Shown: positions 1-10,276 of the stretch, one piece after another
How positions within the stretch are numbered: position 1 is the first letter of the stretch
Layout: every line of letters begins with the position of its first letter
Source of the DNA: Acetobacteraceae bacterium
GTDB taxonomy: Bacteria; Pseudomonadota; Alphaproteobacteria; Acetobacterales; Acetobacteraceae
Reading direction: 5' to 3'
Assembly (NCBI GenBank): GCA_019689515.1
Contig: JADGHI010000002.1
Location: 1 to 39,272, forward strand
Length of the DNA: 39,272 bases
Made by a program: the position numbers and the translations under genes
The notes under the pieces: generated by a model
What the model was told of the DNA's origin: nothing
Seen by the model: only the letters and a program-made list of their open reading frames with translations
The model's database searches: none

Positions 1-66
1 CCGCGCTGCGGGGCGGCGGCGCGGCGGGCCGGGCCCGGGGCGCATCCTCCGGGCCCGGCGACGCGC

Positions 67-1422
67 TCAGTGGGCGATGCTCCGCGCCGCCTCGGCGTAG
101 CCCACGCGCCGCTCCGGCGGCACCGGGTGGCGACCCGCCACGCGCTCGAGCAGCATCCGCGCATCCTCCACCAAGCCGGCCTTGACCGCGGCGTCGAGGA
201 AGAGCTGCTCAAGCACGTCCTGCTGCGCGTGGCTGCCGCCCATGCGGTGCATGATGCCGAGCGCCGGGCGCATCGCCGCGACAGCGCCCGCGAAGTCGCC
301 GCGCCGGTGCGCCAGCACCGCCTCGCAGACCGGGATCGCCGCGTCGCGCACCACCGCGCCGAGGATGCCGCCCTGGGTCGCGGCGAATTCGCGCATCGCG
401 TCCAGCAGGCGCGCGGCCGCCTGGAAGCGGCCTGTGGCGGAAAGCGCCATCATCCAGTGCGGCAGGGTGAAGGTGGAGAGGCAATCGCCGATCCGCGCCT
501 CCGCCTTGTCGGCGAGCTCCACCCAGCGATCGCCCACCGGCACGCCGCGCAGCTCCAGCCGGAACAGCATCGAGGCGGCGTTCTGCACGTCGATGTAGAG
601 ATCGGGCTGCATCTGCGTGACCGGCGAGGCCAGGTCGCGGAAGCGCCGGTCGTACAGGTCCAGCACCGCGTCCCATTCGCGCCGCTCCATGTGGAACATG
701 GCGCGGTGCCACCAGAGGTGGTGCTTGAGGTTGTTGCCGCCCTCCCAGTGCGGCTCCAGCGCCTCGATCCAGGCGATGCCCTCGCCGCGGCGGCCCTGCA
801 TCTCGAAGGTGTGAGCAACCGCATGCGCCGCCCAGAGATCGCCGGGGTCGAGCTCGATCGCGGCGCGCCCGGCGGCCTCCGCCACGGTGTAGTTGCCGCA
901 CTCCTCGTTGGCGAAGGAGCGGCAGGCGAGAACCGCGCCGAAGCCCGGGATCGCCGGCGACCAGCGGGGCAGCACGCGCTCCACCGCGCCCAGCATCCGC
1001 TCCGGCGCGCCGAGCCAGAAGGCGTTGAAGTGGTGCAGGCGGAAGGCGAGGATGTCGTGCGGGTGGTCCGCCAGGATCTCCTCCCAGGTCGCGAGGGCGC
1101 GGTCGAGGTCGCCCGCGACCCAATGGCCGAGCGCCGCGGCGTGCGCCTGCTCGCGCCGGGTGGCGCGCGCTGCGGCGCGCTCGGCCCGGCCATGCGCCGC
1201 GCGCGCCCGGTCGAGCTGCGCGCTGTTGTAGGCGAGCATGGCGAAGCTGCCGGCGAGCACCTGGGCCATGCCGCATTCCGGATCGGCGGCGAGCAGCGCC
1301 TTCAGATGCGCCGAGGCGTCCAGGCGATAGCGCAGATAGGCCGCGATCGTGGCATCGAAGGCTGCGGCGGCCTCCGGCGAGGAGGCGGTGAGTTCCAGTC
1401 CCTGGGCGTCGCGCAGCGTCAT
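67..1422 (-). CDS. TPR-repeat (tetratricopeptide repeat 38-like) protein
   Basis: Long ORF with alpha-helical repeat sequence (LKALLAADPECGMAQVLAGSFAML..., ALATWEEILADHPHDILAFRLHHFNAFWLG). Start trimmed to MTLRDAQG at 1422, which has a GGAG upstream. Confidence 0.75.
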   Translation of the reverse strand: MTLRDAQGLELTASSPEAAAAFDATIAAYLRYRLDASAHLKALLAADPECGMAQVLAGSFAMLAYNSAQLDRARAAHGRAERAAARATRREQAHAAALGHWVAGDLDRALATWEEILADHPHDILAFRLHHFNAFWLGAPERMLGAVERVLPRWSPAIPGFGAVLACRSFANEECGNYTVAEAAGRAAIELDPGDLWAAHAVAHTFEMQGRRGEGIAWIEALEPHWEGGNNLKHHLWWHRAMFHMERREWDAVLDLYDRRFRDLASPVTQMQPDLYIDVQNAASMLFRLELRGVPVGDRWVELADKAEARIGDCLSTFTLPHWMMALSATGRFQAAARLLDAMREFAATQGGILGAVVRDAAIPVCEAVLAHRRGDFAGAVAAMRPALGIMHRMGGSHAQQDVLEQLFLDAAVKAGLVEDARMLLERVAGRHPVPPERRVGYAEAARSIAH

Positions 1423-1716
1423 CTCCGATGGCTCCCTGGCGTCCGACCGACTGACCGGCGGACGGATCGGCGAGCCATCATGCCGCCGGTCGGCGGGGGA
1501 CGGAAAGGCGCGTTCCGCTGCCATCCCGGCTCGCCGCGCCTCCCCCGCTACGGCGCCCTCATGTTTCGCACACGCTCTCCCTGCAATGCACGACATACGC
1601 GGCGCAACTTGCGGAACCCGAATTCCCCTGCCGCGGCATCATCGTGAAACGCGCCTTGCGTATCTCTCTCTGCGTCGGCCGGACAGGCCGTGACCCGAAG
1701 AACGAGGAGAGAGACC

Positions 1717-2112
1717 ATGACGAAGTTCCGCAACACCGCGCTGGCCGCCCTGCTGGCACTCGGCACCGCCGCCGGAACGGCGCAGGCTCAGTTCTATGTG
1801 GATGCGACGACCATCCCCGGCCAGGCGCCCGGCGCCACGGGCAATGTCGTGGGCGGCGGCGTCGCCACGATGATCGGCGGCGGCGACGACCGCGTCATCG
1901 TCTACAGCGCGGGCGGCGCGGGCGCGGGCGGCGGCGCCGTCGTTGCCCAGCCGGGGCGCCTCGCCCGGCTCACGGGCGGCGCCGGCGATGGGCCGCAGGT
2001 CGAGTACCTCGCGCCTGCCCCGGCCGGTCGCGGCCGCACCGCGGTGCTGATCGGCGGCGGCGAGGATCGGGAGGTGGTGTATCTCGGCACCACCCGCCCC
2101 GACCACGGCTGA
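1717..2112 (+). CDS. Small secreted Gly-rich hypothetical protein with signal peptide
   Basis: MTKFRNTALAALLALGTAAGTAQAQ signal peptide with AQA cleavage site; purine-rich SD (gaggagagagacc) before the ATG at 1717; Gly-rich body. Confidence 0.6.
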   Translation: MTKFRNTALAALLALGTAAGTAQAQFYVDATTIPGQAPGATGNVVGGGVATMIGGGDDRVIVYSAGGAGAGGGAVVAQPGRLARLTGGAGDGPQVEYLAPAPAGRGRTAVLIGGGEDREVVYLGTTRPDHG

Positions 2113-2194
2113 AGCCGGTGGCAGACGCGGCTTCCATCCTCCTCCGCTCCGCGCCCCCGCGGAGCGGAGCGAGGCTGTTGGTCGCCGGGACGGG

Positions 2195-2777
2195 CGACAG
2201 GCCGGGATCCCGGTGCTGCCGCACGGCTTCAACGATCTCCTTCGAGGGCGTGATGCGCCACCTGCCGGCCTTGCTGCATGCGTTCGCGCCCTCGATGCGC
2301 GGCCATGGCGAGGCGCCTTGCAGCGGAGCGTTCGGAGCGCGTGCGCGGCCTCGTCCTGATCGGCGCCTTCGCGGAGTTCCTGCACAATGCCGAGGTCCGG
2401 GCACTCTGGGACGGCGCGGTGGCGACGCTCGCCACCCCGTTCGATCCCGGCTTCGTACACGCGTCCGGGAATCCACCGTGGCGCGCCCCGTGCCGGACGG
2501 ACTGCTCGACACAGCAGTCGCTGAGAGCCTCAAGAGGCCGGCGCGGATCTGGCACGCGGCGCTCGCCGGGCAGAGCGAGGACGACACCGACCGCCCCCTT
2601 CATCACATCCTGGCTGAGCGCGAAGCGGTGGTGCCGCGCGCCGATCAGGACGCGCTGCTCGCTGGCATCCGCGATGCGCGGCTCGTGGTGCACGCGGGCG
2701 GCGACCACACGCTGCACTTGGAGGACCCGGTGCAGGTCGCGGCAGAGATCGCCGAATTCGCTACGGCGACAGCCTGA
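2195..2777 (+). pseudogene. Degraded alpha/beta hydrolase
   Basis: Hydrolase blocks lie in different frames: IPVLPHGF, FEGVMRHLPALLHAFAPSMRGHGEA, MARRLAAERSERVRGLVLIGAFAEFLHNAEVRALWDGAVATLATPFDPGF, then RESTVARPVPDGLLDTAVAESLK...ADQDALLAGIRDARLVVHAGGDHTLHLEDPVQVAAEIAEF. The nucleophile-elbow segment is missing. Confidence 0.75.
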
Positions 2778-2789
2778 AGGCCCCGCCGC

Positions 2790-3251
2790 TCAGCTCGTCC
2801 CGGTGCTGCCGAAGCCGCCGGTGCCGCGCGCCGTCTCGGGCAGGGCCGCAACCTCGCGCCAGACCGCGCGCGTGACGGGGGCGAGGACCGCCTGGGCGAT
2901 GCGCATGCCGCGCTCGACGGTGAAGGGCTCGGTGCCGGCGTTGAGCACGATGATCTGCAACTCGCCGCGGTAGTCCTCGTCGATCGTGCCCGGGCTGTTG
3001 GGCAGCACGATGCCGTGGCGCAGCGCCAGGCCGGAGCGCGGGCGGACCTGTAGTTCATGGCCAGGCGGGAGGGCGATGCGGAGCCCCGTCGGGATCAGCG
3101 CACGCCCGCCGGGCGGGACGGTGACCGGCTCGGCGACCGCGGCGAGCAGGTCCATTCCTGCCGCGCCGGGCGTGGCATAGGAGGGCAGCGGCAGGCCCTC
3201 GGCGTGCGGCAGGCGCGTCACCGCGATCTCGGCGGGGGGCGTGCTGGTCAT
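2790..3251 (-). CDS. dut: dUTP diphosphatase
   Basis: dUTPase motifs: AAGMDLLA, RPRSGLALRHGI, GTIDEDYRGELQIIVLN, RGMRIAQAVLAPV, RGTGGFGSTG. Confidence 0.95.
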   Translation of the reverse strand: MTSTPPAEIAVTRLPHAEGLPLPSYATPGAAGMDLLAAVAEPVTVPPGGRALIPTGLRIALPPGHELQVRPRSGLALRHGIVLPNSPGTIDEDYRGELQIIVLNAGTEPFTVERGMRIAQAVLAPVTRAVWREVAALPETARGTGGFGSTGTS

Positions 3252-4435
3252 GCGAAGGCCTCCGCGATGCGGGCCGCGAGGCGACGCGCGACTTCCTCCT
3301 TTGGCATGCGCGGCCAGTCCTCCACCCCCTGTCCCGTCACCAGGTGCACGGCGTTCTCCTCCCCGCCCATCACGTCGCCGGAGACGTCGTTCGCCACGAT
3401 CCAGTCGCAGCCCTTGCGCCGGCGCTTCTCGACTGCGTTCGCCACCACCTCCTCGGTCTCGGCGGCGAAGCCGATGACGAGGCGCGGACGCTGCTGATGC
3501 GCGGAGAGCGTCGCGAGGATGTCCGGGTTCAGCGCCAGGGCCAGCGGCGGCGGCGGCTGGCCCGGCACCTTCTTCATCTTCTGCCCCGCCACCGCGGCCA
3601 CGCGCCAGTCCGCCACCGCCGCGGCGCAGACGGCGATGTCGGCGGGCAGCGCCGCCTCGCAGGCGGCGAGCATGTCGCGCGCGCTCTCGACGCGCCGCAC
3701 GGTGACGCCCGGCGGATCGGGCAAGGCGACGGGGCCCGAGACCAGCGTCACCCGCGCACCGAGGGCGGCGAGCGCGGCGGCGATGGCGTGGCCCTGCTTC
3801 CCGGAGGAGCGGTTGGCGATGTAGCGCACCGGGTCGATCGCCTCATGCGTCGGGCCGGAGGTGACGAGGGCATGCCGGCCGGCGAGCGGGCGGGCGCCGG
3901 GCGGCGCCAGCAGCGCCTCGATGGCGGCGAGGATCTCGGGCGGCTCGGCGAGGCGGCCGGGGCCGGATTCCGGCTCGGCCATCGGGCCCTCGTTGGGGCC
4001 GACGCAATGCACGCCGCGGGCGCGCAGCGTGGCGAGGTTCGCCTGGGTGGCCGGGTGCGCCCACATGGTGGGGTTCATCGCCGGGGCGATCAGGATCGGC
4101 CGGTCGGTCGCGAGCAGCACGGTGCTGGCGAGGTCGTCGCACAGGCCGTGCGCCATCTTCGCCATCAGGTCGGCCGAGGCCGGCGCCACCACGACCAGGT
4201 CGGGCAGGCGGGCGAGGCGGATGTGGCCGATCTCGGCCTCGGCGGCCCAGAGATCGTCGTGCACCCGCTCCCCCGTGAGGGCAGCCAGCGCCTCCCGGGT
4301 GACGAAGCGTGCGCCGGCCGCGGTCAGGATCGCGGTCACGGCAGCCCCGCGGGCGCGCAGCAGACGCACCAGCTCGAGCGCCTTGTAGGCGGCGACGCTC
4401 CCGGAGACGACCAGCAGTACGCGCCGCCCCTTCAT
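3248..4435 (-). CDS. coaBC: Bifunctional phosphopantothenoylcysteine decarboxylase / phosphopantothenate-cysteine ligase
   Basis: MKGRRVLLVVSGSVAAYKALELVRLLRARGA; PAMNPTMW; SGPTHEAIDPVRYIANRSSGKQGHAIA; 4-nt overlap with dut. Confidence 0.95.
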   Translation of the reverse strand: MKGRRVLLVVSGSVAAYKALELVRLLRARGAAVTAILTAAGARFVTREALAALTGERVHDDLWAAEAEIGHIRLARLPDLVVVAPASADLMAKMAHGLCDDLASTVLLATDRPILIAPAMNPTMWAHPATQANLATLRARGVHCVGPNEGPMAEPESGPGRLAEPPEILAAIEALLAPPGARPLAGRHALVTSGPTHEAIDPVRYIANRSSGKQGHAIAAALAALGARVTLVSGPVALPDPPGVTVRRVESARDMLAACEAALPADIAVCAAAVADWRVAAVAGQKMKKVPGQPPPPLALALNPDILATLSAHQQRPRLVIGFAAETEEVVANAVEKRRRKGCDWIVANDVSGDVMGGEENAVHLVTGQGVEDWPRMPKEEVARRLAARIAEAFA

Positions 4436-5085
4436 GGGTTGAGGCCCCTTGCCGCCGGGTCGAAGGCGCGCGCCGAGGCGGTGTCGAACCACGCGCTGGC
4501 GTTGCTCTGCCCCGCGCCGTTGAGCGAGAAGAGGCGGCCGAGGCCGGGGATGTAGAGCTGGTCAATGAACAAGTGCGGCGCCTCCGGGGCGACGATGCGC
4601 CTCTCGTCCCCTGCCGTGGCGGTGATGCCGGGGCCGGCGAAGGCGCCGATCAGCACGCCGGGGCGGATGCGCACGCTGACCAGCACGTCGCAATCGGTCC
4701 AGGCGGCGGGCAGGGCGAGCTGGCGCCGGGCCATCTCCACGAGCGGCACGCCGGCCGTGCGGGCGCGGCCGAGGAGAAGGACCATCCGGTCCTCCTCCAT
4801 CCACCAGGGCGAATTGAGCAGCGGTTCCAACCCCGGCGCGCCGCTGCCGATGTACCGCCTGGCGGCGAATCGGAACATCCGGTTGTCCTCCGCTAGCGTC
4901 ACCCGCCGCCGGATCACCAGGCCGCCCGTCCGGGCGTAGCGGAAGCCCTTCGGCGCGTCCGCGTCGGGTTCGGTGACGAGCGTCTTGCCGCGGCCGTGGG
5001 AGGCGTTGCGCCACTGGTAGCCCTGGGCTTCGAGCCAGGTGTTCGAATCCTTGAAATAGGCCTCGTTGACCGTCGCGGCAGGCAT
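4432..5085 (-). CDS. Hypothetical protein, no family recognised
   Basis: Good ORF starting MPAATVNEAYFKDSNTWLEAQGYQWRNASHGRG with GGGAG upstream; its stop overlaps the coaBC start by 4 nt. Confidence 0.7.
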   Translation of the reverse strand: MPAATVNEAYFKDSNTWLEAQGYQWRNASHGRGKTLVTEPDADAPKGFRYARTGGLVIRRRVTLAEDNRMFRFAARRYIGSGAPGLEPLLNSPWWMEEDRMVLLLGRARTAGVPLVEMARRQLALPAAWTDCDVLVSVRIRPGVLIGAFAGPGITATAGDERRIVAPEAPHLFIDQLYIPGLGRLFSLNGAGQSNASAWFDTASARAFDPAARGLNP

Positions 5086-5231
5086 GCGGGCTCCCAATGG
5101 TGCGGCTGTGTTGCGCCAAGCGGCATCATGCCAGGGTTGCGCGTCGGCAGCGACGGTGCCCGAAGCGGGTCAGGCGGCGCAGGGTGCCTCTCCCGTCCGC
5201 GGCACGGGAACCGGAGGCGCGGCGGACGCGC

Positions 5232-5990
5232 TCAGAGCCGCCAGCCCGTGTGGATCGCCACGATGCCGCCGGAGAGGTTGCGGTACGCCACCCGCTCCAG
5301 CCCCGCCGCGCGCATCATCGCGGCCAGCGTCTCCTGGTCGGGGAAGGTGCGGATGCTCTCGGCGAGGTATTCGTAGGCAGCGCGATCCTGCGCCACGCGC
5401 GCGCCGATCTCCGGCAGCACCTTGAACGACCAGGCGTCGTAGAGCGGCACCAGCGGCGCGATCTCCAGGCGCGAGAATTCCAGGCAGTGGAACCGCCCGC
5501 CCGGGCGCAGCACGCGGCGCGCCTCGCGCAGCACCGCATCCTTGTCGGTGCAATTGCGCAGGCCGAAGGCGATTGAGACCTTTTCCACGCAGCGGTCCGG
5601 CAGCGGCAGGCGCTCGGCATCGGCGCAGAGGAAGGAGAGGCCGGCGGCGAGGCCGCGCTCCAGCGCCCTCCCCTCCGCCACCTCCAGCATCGCAGGGTTG
5701 ACGTCGGAGAGGATCACATGGCCCGCGCCGCGTTCCAGCGCACTGAAGGAGATGTCCCCGGTGCCGCCGGCGAGGTCGAGCAGCGTCTCCCGCGCGCTGG
5801 CGCCGATCGCGGCGACGAAGGCCCGCTTCCACAGCCGGTGGATGCCGAGCGACATCAGGTCGTTCATCAGGTCGTAGCGCGGGGCCACGCTCTCGAACAC
5901 CTGGCGGACCAGGCCGGCCTTGGCGGCGCGCGGCACCTCGCGGAAGCCGAAATCGGTGCTATCGGAGGGGCGGCCCTCGGCGGTCGTCAT
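5232..5990 (-). CDS. ubiE: Ubiquinone/menaquinone biosynthesis C-methyltransferase UbiE
   Basis: [92 protein letters not shown]-terminus [14 protein letters not shown]. Confidence 0.96.
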   Translation of the reverse strand: MTTAEGRPSDSTDFGFREVPRAAKAGLVRQVFESVAPRYDLMNDLMSLGIHRLWKRAFVAAIGASARETLLDLAGGTGDISFSALERGAGHVILSDVNPAMLEVAEGRALERGLAAGLSFLCADAERLPLPDRCVEKVSIAFGLRNCTDKDAVLREARRVLRPGGRFHCLEFSRLEIAPLVPLYDAWSFKVLPEIGARVAQDRAAYEYLAESIRTFPDQETLAAMMRAAGLERVAYRNLSGGIVAIHTGWRL

Positions 5991-6030
5991 GCGCCGGAAC
6001 ATAGCGCCGCGGGGAGGAAGAGGAACCCTC

Positions 6031-6927
6031 ATGCCGGAACTGCCGGAGGTCGAGACGGTGATGCGCGGGCTCTCCGGCGTCCTGGCCGGGCGGCGTATCG
6101 TGCGGGCGGAGGTGCACCGGGAGGGCATGCGCTTCCCCTTCCCGCCCGGCCTCGGGGCGCGGCTCGAGGGCCGGCGCGTGCTCGGCTTCCGGCGGCGCGG
6201 GAAGTACATGCTGATGCGGCTCGACGACGGCGAGAGCGTGCTGATCCACCTCGGCATGTCGGGGCGCATGGTGGCGCGGCCCATCGGCGCGCCGCCCGCG
6301 CCGCGGCTCGGCCCGCAGGGTCGGGCCTCCGACGCCCGCGGGCACAACCAACCGCCGGGGCTGCACGAGCATCTCGTGATGGAGACTGAAAACGGCATAC
6401 GAGTCGGCTTCGTCGATCCGCGCCGCTTCGGCTGCGTCGATCTCGTGCCGACGGCGGAGGAGGACCGGCATCGGCTGCTGCGGGGCCTCGGGCCGGAGCC
6501 ACTCGAGGACAGCTTCACGCCGGAGGTCCTGTCCGACGCGCTCGCCGGAAAGCGCACGCCGATCAAGGCGGCGCTGCTCGACCAGAAGGTGGTGGCCGGG
6601 CTCGGCAACATCTATGCCTGCGAGGCGCTGTTCCGCGCCGGGATCTCGCCCCGCCGCTCGGCCCACACCGTCCCGGGCGAGCGCGCCGCGCGGCTGGTGC
6701 CGGCGATCAAGGCGGTGCTGACGGAGAGCATCGGCGCCGGCGGGTCCAGCCTGCGCGACTATGTGCGCGCGGACGGCGAGATCGGCGCCTTCCAGGAGCG
6801 CTTCGCGGTCTATGACCGCGAGGGCCAGCGCTGCGAACGCTGCCCCGGCCCGCCGGACTGCGACGGCATCCGCCGCATCGTGCAGTCCGGCCGCTCGACC
6901 TTCTTCTGTCCGCGCACCCAGCGTTGA
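6031..6927 (+). CDS. mutM: Formamidopyrimidine-DNA glycosylase
   Basis: N-terminal [34 protein letters not shown]-terminal zinc finger [31 protein letters not shown]. Confidence 0.96.
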   Translation: MPELPEVETVMRGLSGVLAGRRIVRAEVHREGMRFPFPPGLGARLEGRRVLGFRRRGKYMLMRLDDGESVLIHLGMSGRMVARPIGAPPAPRLGPQGRASDARGHNQPPGLHEHLVMETENGIRVGFVDPRRFGCVDLVPTAEEDRHRLLRGLGPEPLEDSFTPEVLSDALAGKRTPIKAALLDQKVVAGLGNIYACEALFRAGISPRRSAHTVPGERAARLVPAIKAVLTESIGAGGSSLRDYVRADGEIGAFQERFAVYDREGQRCERCPGPPDCDGIRRIVQSGRSTFFCPRTQR

Positions 6928-6989
6928 GGCACCCGCGCTCCTGGGCTAGACCGGTGCCCGTCCCCCTGAGCAACAAGGACCGACGCGCC

Positions 6990-7769
6990 ATGGCCGAATA
7001 CGGCATGATCCTGGTCGAGACCCAGGGCAGGGTCGGCGTGATCCGCCTGAACCGCCCCCAGGCGCTCAACGCGCTCTGCGACCAGCTGATGGACGAGCTC
7101 GGCCAGGCCCTGCTCGCCTTCGACGCCGACGACGCGATCGGCGCGATCGTGCTGACCGGCAACGAGAAGGCCTTCGCCGCCGGGGCCGACATCAAGGAGA
7201 TGCGGGACCGCACCTTCCCCGCCGTCTATCGCGACGACTGGATCGGGCAGAAGTGGGAGACGGTGCTGCGGGTGCGCAAGCCCGTGATCGCCGCCGTCGC
7301 CGGCTACGCCCTCGGCGGCGGCTGCGAGCTGGCGATGATGTGCGACATCATCCTGGCGGCGGAGAACGCAAAGTTCGGCCAGCCGGAGATCAATCTCGGC
7401 GTCATCCCGGGCGCCGGCGGCACGCAGCGCCTGACGCGGGCCGTGGGCAAGGCCAAGGCGATGGAGATGATCCTCACCGGCCGGATGATGGACGCGGCGG
7501 AGGCGGAGCGGTCGAACCTCGTCGCCCGCGTGGTGCCGACGGACCAGCTCCTGGCCGAGGCGGTGAAGGTCGGGGAGAGGATCGCCGCCCTCTCCGTCCC
7601 CTCCGTGATGATGGCGAAGGAAGCGGTGAATATCGCCTATGAGACGACCCTGCACGAGGGCGTGCGGTTCGAGCGGCGCCTGTTCCTGTCGCTGTTCGCG
7701 ACCGAGGACCAGAAGGAGGGGATGGCGGCCTTCGCCGAGAAGCGCAAGCCGAGCTTCCGCAACGCGTAA
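6990..7769 (+). CDS. Enoyl-CoA hydratase
   Basis: Crotonase motifs: [70 protein letters not shown]. Confidence 0.93.
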   Translation: MAEYGMILVETQGRVGVIRLNRPQALNALCDQLMDELGQALLAFDADDAIGAIVLTGNEKAFAAGADIKEMRDRTFPAVYRDDWIGQKWETVLRVRKPVIAAVAGYALGGGCELAMMCDIILAAENAKFGQPEINLGVIPGAGGTQRLTRAVGKAKAMEMILTGRMMDAAEAERSNLVARVVPTDQLLAEAVKVGERIAALSVPSVMMAKEAVNIAYETTLHEGVRFERRLFLSLFATEDQKEGMAAFAEKRKPSFRNA

Positions 7770-7774
7770 CCGGG

Positions 7775-7796
7775 GGCCGGGCCGTGGCGCCCGGCC
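7775..7796. terminator. GC hairpin after the enoyl-CoA hydratase gene
   Basis: Perfect 8-bp stem GGCCGGGC-CGTGGC-GCCCGGCC starting 6 nt after the stop codon; no clear T-tract. Confidence 0.45.
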
Positions 7797-7944
7797 GCCT
7801 TGACGGAACCGGGGGCGGTGACTAGAATGCCGCCTCCGCCGCGGGCAGGGCCCAAACCGGCCCCGCGCGGCACCCCATTCGAACGGCAACCGGCCCGAAG
7901 ACCTACCCGGCTTCACCGCCCGTGCGTGGAGATTCTTCATAGCC

Positions 7945-8238
7945 ATGGCGAACACGGCTTCCGCGCGCAAGCGCATCCGCCAGACGGAGAAGCGCACCGC
8001 CCGCAACAAGGCGCGGCGCTCGCGCGTGCGCACCTTCCTCCGCAAGGTGGAGCAGGCGATTTCCGGCGGAAACCACACGGCCGCGCAGGAGGCGTTCCGC
8101 GCCGCGCAGCCGGAGCTGCACCGCGCCGCGACCAAGGGCGTGCTCCACCGCAACGCGGTGGCGCGCAAGCTCTCGCGTCTGTCGGCGCGCATCAAGGCGC
8201 TCGGCCAGGGCGGCGGCGGGGCCGGCGCGACGGCCTGA
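7945..8238 (+). CDS. rpsT: 30S ribosomal protein S20
   Basis: [39 protein letters not shown]... typical S20. Confidence 0.96.
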   Translation: MANTASARKRIRQTEKRTARNKARRSRVRTFLRKVEQAISGGNHTAAQEAFRAAQPELHRAATKGVLHRNAVARKLSRLSARIKALGQGGGGAGATA

Positions 8239-8259
8239 CCGCACGCGAAGCGGTCGGCC
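8232..8259 (+). terminator. Hairpin overlapping the rpsT stop codon
   Basis: GGCC-(T bulge)-GACCGC-ACGCGAA-GCGGTC-GGCC. Confidence 0.4.
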
Positions 8260-8576
8260 AGAAGCCGCATCCCGCGGCGGGCGGCGCGTTCCGCCGTCTG
8301 CCGCATCCCTCCCGAAGAACGACGCGGGACACCGCGTGACGCAGCGCCAGGAAGGGCGCTGTGTCTGCCTGCGCGCGTCATTCTGGATCGGCATATTCCA
8401 CACGCAGTTTAGCGTTGGCGGCACCTTCCCGCCACGATATCGTCCATCACTGTCCAGCGCGCGGTCAGGCCTGTCGCCTTGTGTTGGCGCGCCGGGCAAG
8501 CGCGGTCGCCGTCGGATCGTCGCGGCGATGCGGGCGAAGGACGGAAACGCGTCTGACAGGGGTGGCTTGACGCCGC

Positions 8577-10124
8577 ATGGAGAAGCATTCCGGCACCCTC
8601 CCCTCCGCCAGGGCCACGGCGACCTCCACGCCCGCCGCGATGAGTGCCGAGCGGCAACTGGCGGAAGCGTGGGCACGCGTTCGCGGGCGCCTGCGCGATG
8701 AGGTCGGGGAGGTCGAGTACCGCACCTGGCTCCGCCAGATGACGCTCGCCGGCGTCGAGGGCGACGAGGCCATCGTGCAACTCCCGACCCGCTTCCTCCG
8801 GGACTGGGTGCGCGGCCACTACGGCGACCGGCTGCGCGCGCTCTGGCAGCAGGAATTCCCGGGCGTGCGCCGCGTCGAGGTGCGCGTCGCGCGGGGCGCT
8901 GCCGCAGCGTCGCCATCGGCACCCGCAGGCGCCCGGAAGGATGAGGGCGGTGACGGCGCGGGCCGGGCGGAAGACGGGCGCACCGGCGGCAGCGGCGGCG
9001 GACTCGCCGAACCGCTGGCAACGCCCGCGCAGCAGGCCGACGCGCGCACCGCCGCGGGCATGGGCGCTGCCTCGGCGGCCGATGCGCGCGCCATGGAATG
9101 GGCGGCGCCGCTCGATGCACGCTTCACCTTCGACAGCTTCGTCGTCGGCAAGCCGAACGAATTCGCCCATGCCTGCGCGCGCCGCGTCGCCGAGCGGCCG
9201 GCGAGCCAGGGCTTCAACCCGCTTTTCCTCTACGGCGGCGTCGGCCTCGGCAAGACGCACCTGATGCACGCCATCGCCTGGGCGATCCGCGAGATGCATC
9301 CGGCGAAGAGCGTCGCGTACATGAGCGCCGAGAAGTTCATGTACCGCTTCATCGCCGCGCTGCGCAGCCAGTCCACGATGGAGTTCAAGGAATCGCTCCG
9401 CTCCGTCGATGTGCTGATGATCGACGACCTGCAATTCCTGATCGGCAAGGACAACACGCAGGAGGAGTTCTTCCACACCTTCAACGCGTTGGTGGACGCC
9501 GGCAAGCAGATCGTCGTCAGCGCCGACAAGTCGCCCTCCGACCTCTCGGGGCTGGAGGACCGGCTGCGCACGCGGCTCGGCTGCGGCATGGTGGCCGACA
9601 TCCACGCCACGACCTACGAGCTGCGCCTCTCCATCCTGGAAGCCAAGGCCGCGGCGGCCGGCGTGCCGGTGCCGCCCAAGGTGCTGGAGTTCCTCGCCCA
9701 CAAGATCACCTCCAACGTGCGCGAGCTAGAGGGCGCGCTGAACCGGCTGATCGCGCACGCCAACCTGTTCGGCCGTTCCATCACCCTCGAGGGCGCGCAG
9801 GAGGTGCTGCATGACATCCTGCGCGCGCATGACCGGCGCGTGACGATCGAGGAGATCCAGAAGCGCGTCGCCGAGCACTACAACATCCGCCTGACGGACA
9901 TGAGCAGCGCCCGGCGCGCGCGCAACATCGCACGCCCGCGCCAGGTGGCGATGTACCTTGCCAAGCAGCTCACCTCGCGCAGCCTGCCCGAGATCGGCCG
10001 GCGCTTCGGCAACCGCGACCACACCACGGTGATGCACGCCGTGAGCCGCGTCGCCGAACTGATGCAGCAGGACGCCGCCTTCGCCGAGGACGTCGAGCTG
10101 CTGCGGCGGATGCTTGAGACCTGA
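8577..10124 (+). CDS. dnaA: Chromosomal replication initiator protein DnaA (start may be 8577 or 8640)
   Basis: FTFDSFVVGKPNEFAHACARRVAE, NPLFLYGGVGLGKTHLMHAI, VDVLMIDDLQFLIGKDNTQEEFFHTFNAL, and domain IV MSSARRARNIARPRQVAMYLAKQLTSRSLPEIGRRFGNRDHTTVMHAV. Confidence 0.98.
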   Translation: MEKHSGTLPSARATATSTPAAMSAERQLAEAWARVRGRLRDEVGEVEYRTWLRQMTLAGVEGDEAIVQLPTRFLRDWVRGHYGDRLRALWQQEFPGVRRVEVRVARGAAAASPSAPAGARKDEGGDGAGRAEDGRTGGSGGGLAEPLATPAQQADARTAAGMGAASAADARAMEWAAPLDARFTFDSFVVGKPNEFAHACARRVAERPASQGFNPLFLYGGVGLGKTHLMHAIAWAIREMHPAKSVAYMSAEKFMYRFIAALRSQSTMEFKESLRSVDVLMIDDLQFLIGKDNTQEEFFHTFNALVDAGKQIVVSADKSPSDLSGLEDRLRTRLGCGMVADIHATTYELRLSILEAKAAAAGVPVPPKVLEFLAHKITSNVRELEGALNRLIAHANLFGRSITLEGAQEVLHDILRAHDRRVTIEEIQKRVAEHYNIRLTDMSSARRARNIARPRQVAMYLAKQLTSRSLPEIGRRFGNRDHTTVMHAVSRVAELMQQDAAFAEDVELLRRMLET

Positions 10125-10276
10125 GAACCGGCGGGCGAACCGCCTGCGCTGCCGCCTGCCGGCCGGCCGCCCCCGACCGATCCGCCGTGGGCACGCTGCC
10201 CTGGCCGACCTCAGCGTGTCGCCCTACCGGGCGACTTCTCTGCCCCCGCTGCGGCTGCTAGAGTGCGCGCCCCGCC

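Noticed and set aside
70-1647. 525-aa plus-strand ORF at window start
   Set aside because: Antisense to the TPR protein, which has coherent repeats and an SD.
8956-9110. Gly/Ala-rich stretch in DnaA as an inserted domain
   Set aside because: Corresponds to the variable, low-complexity DnaA domain II linker; ordinary.
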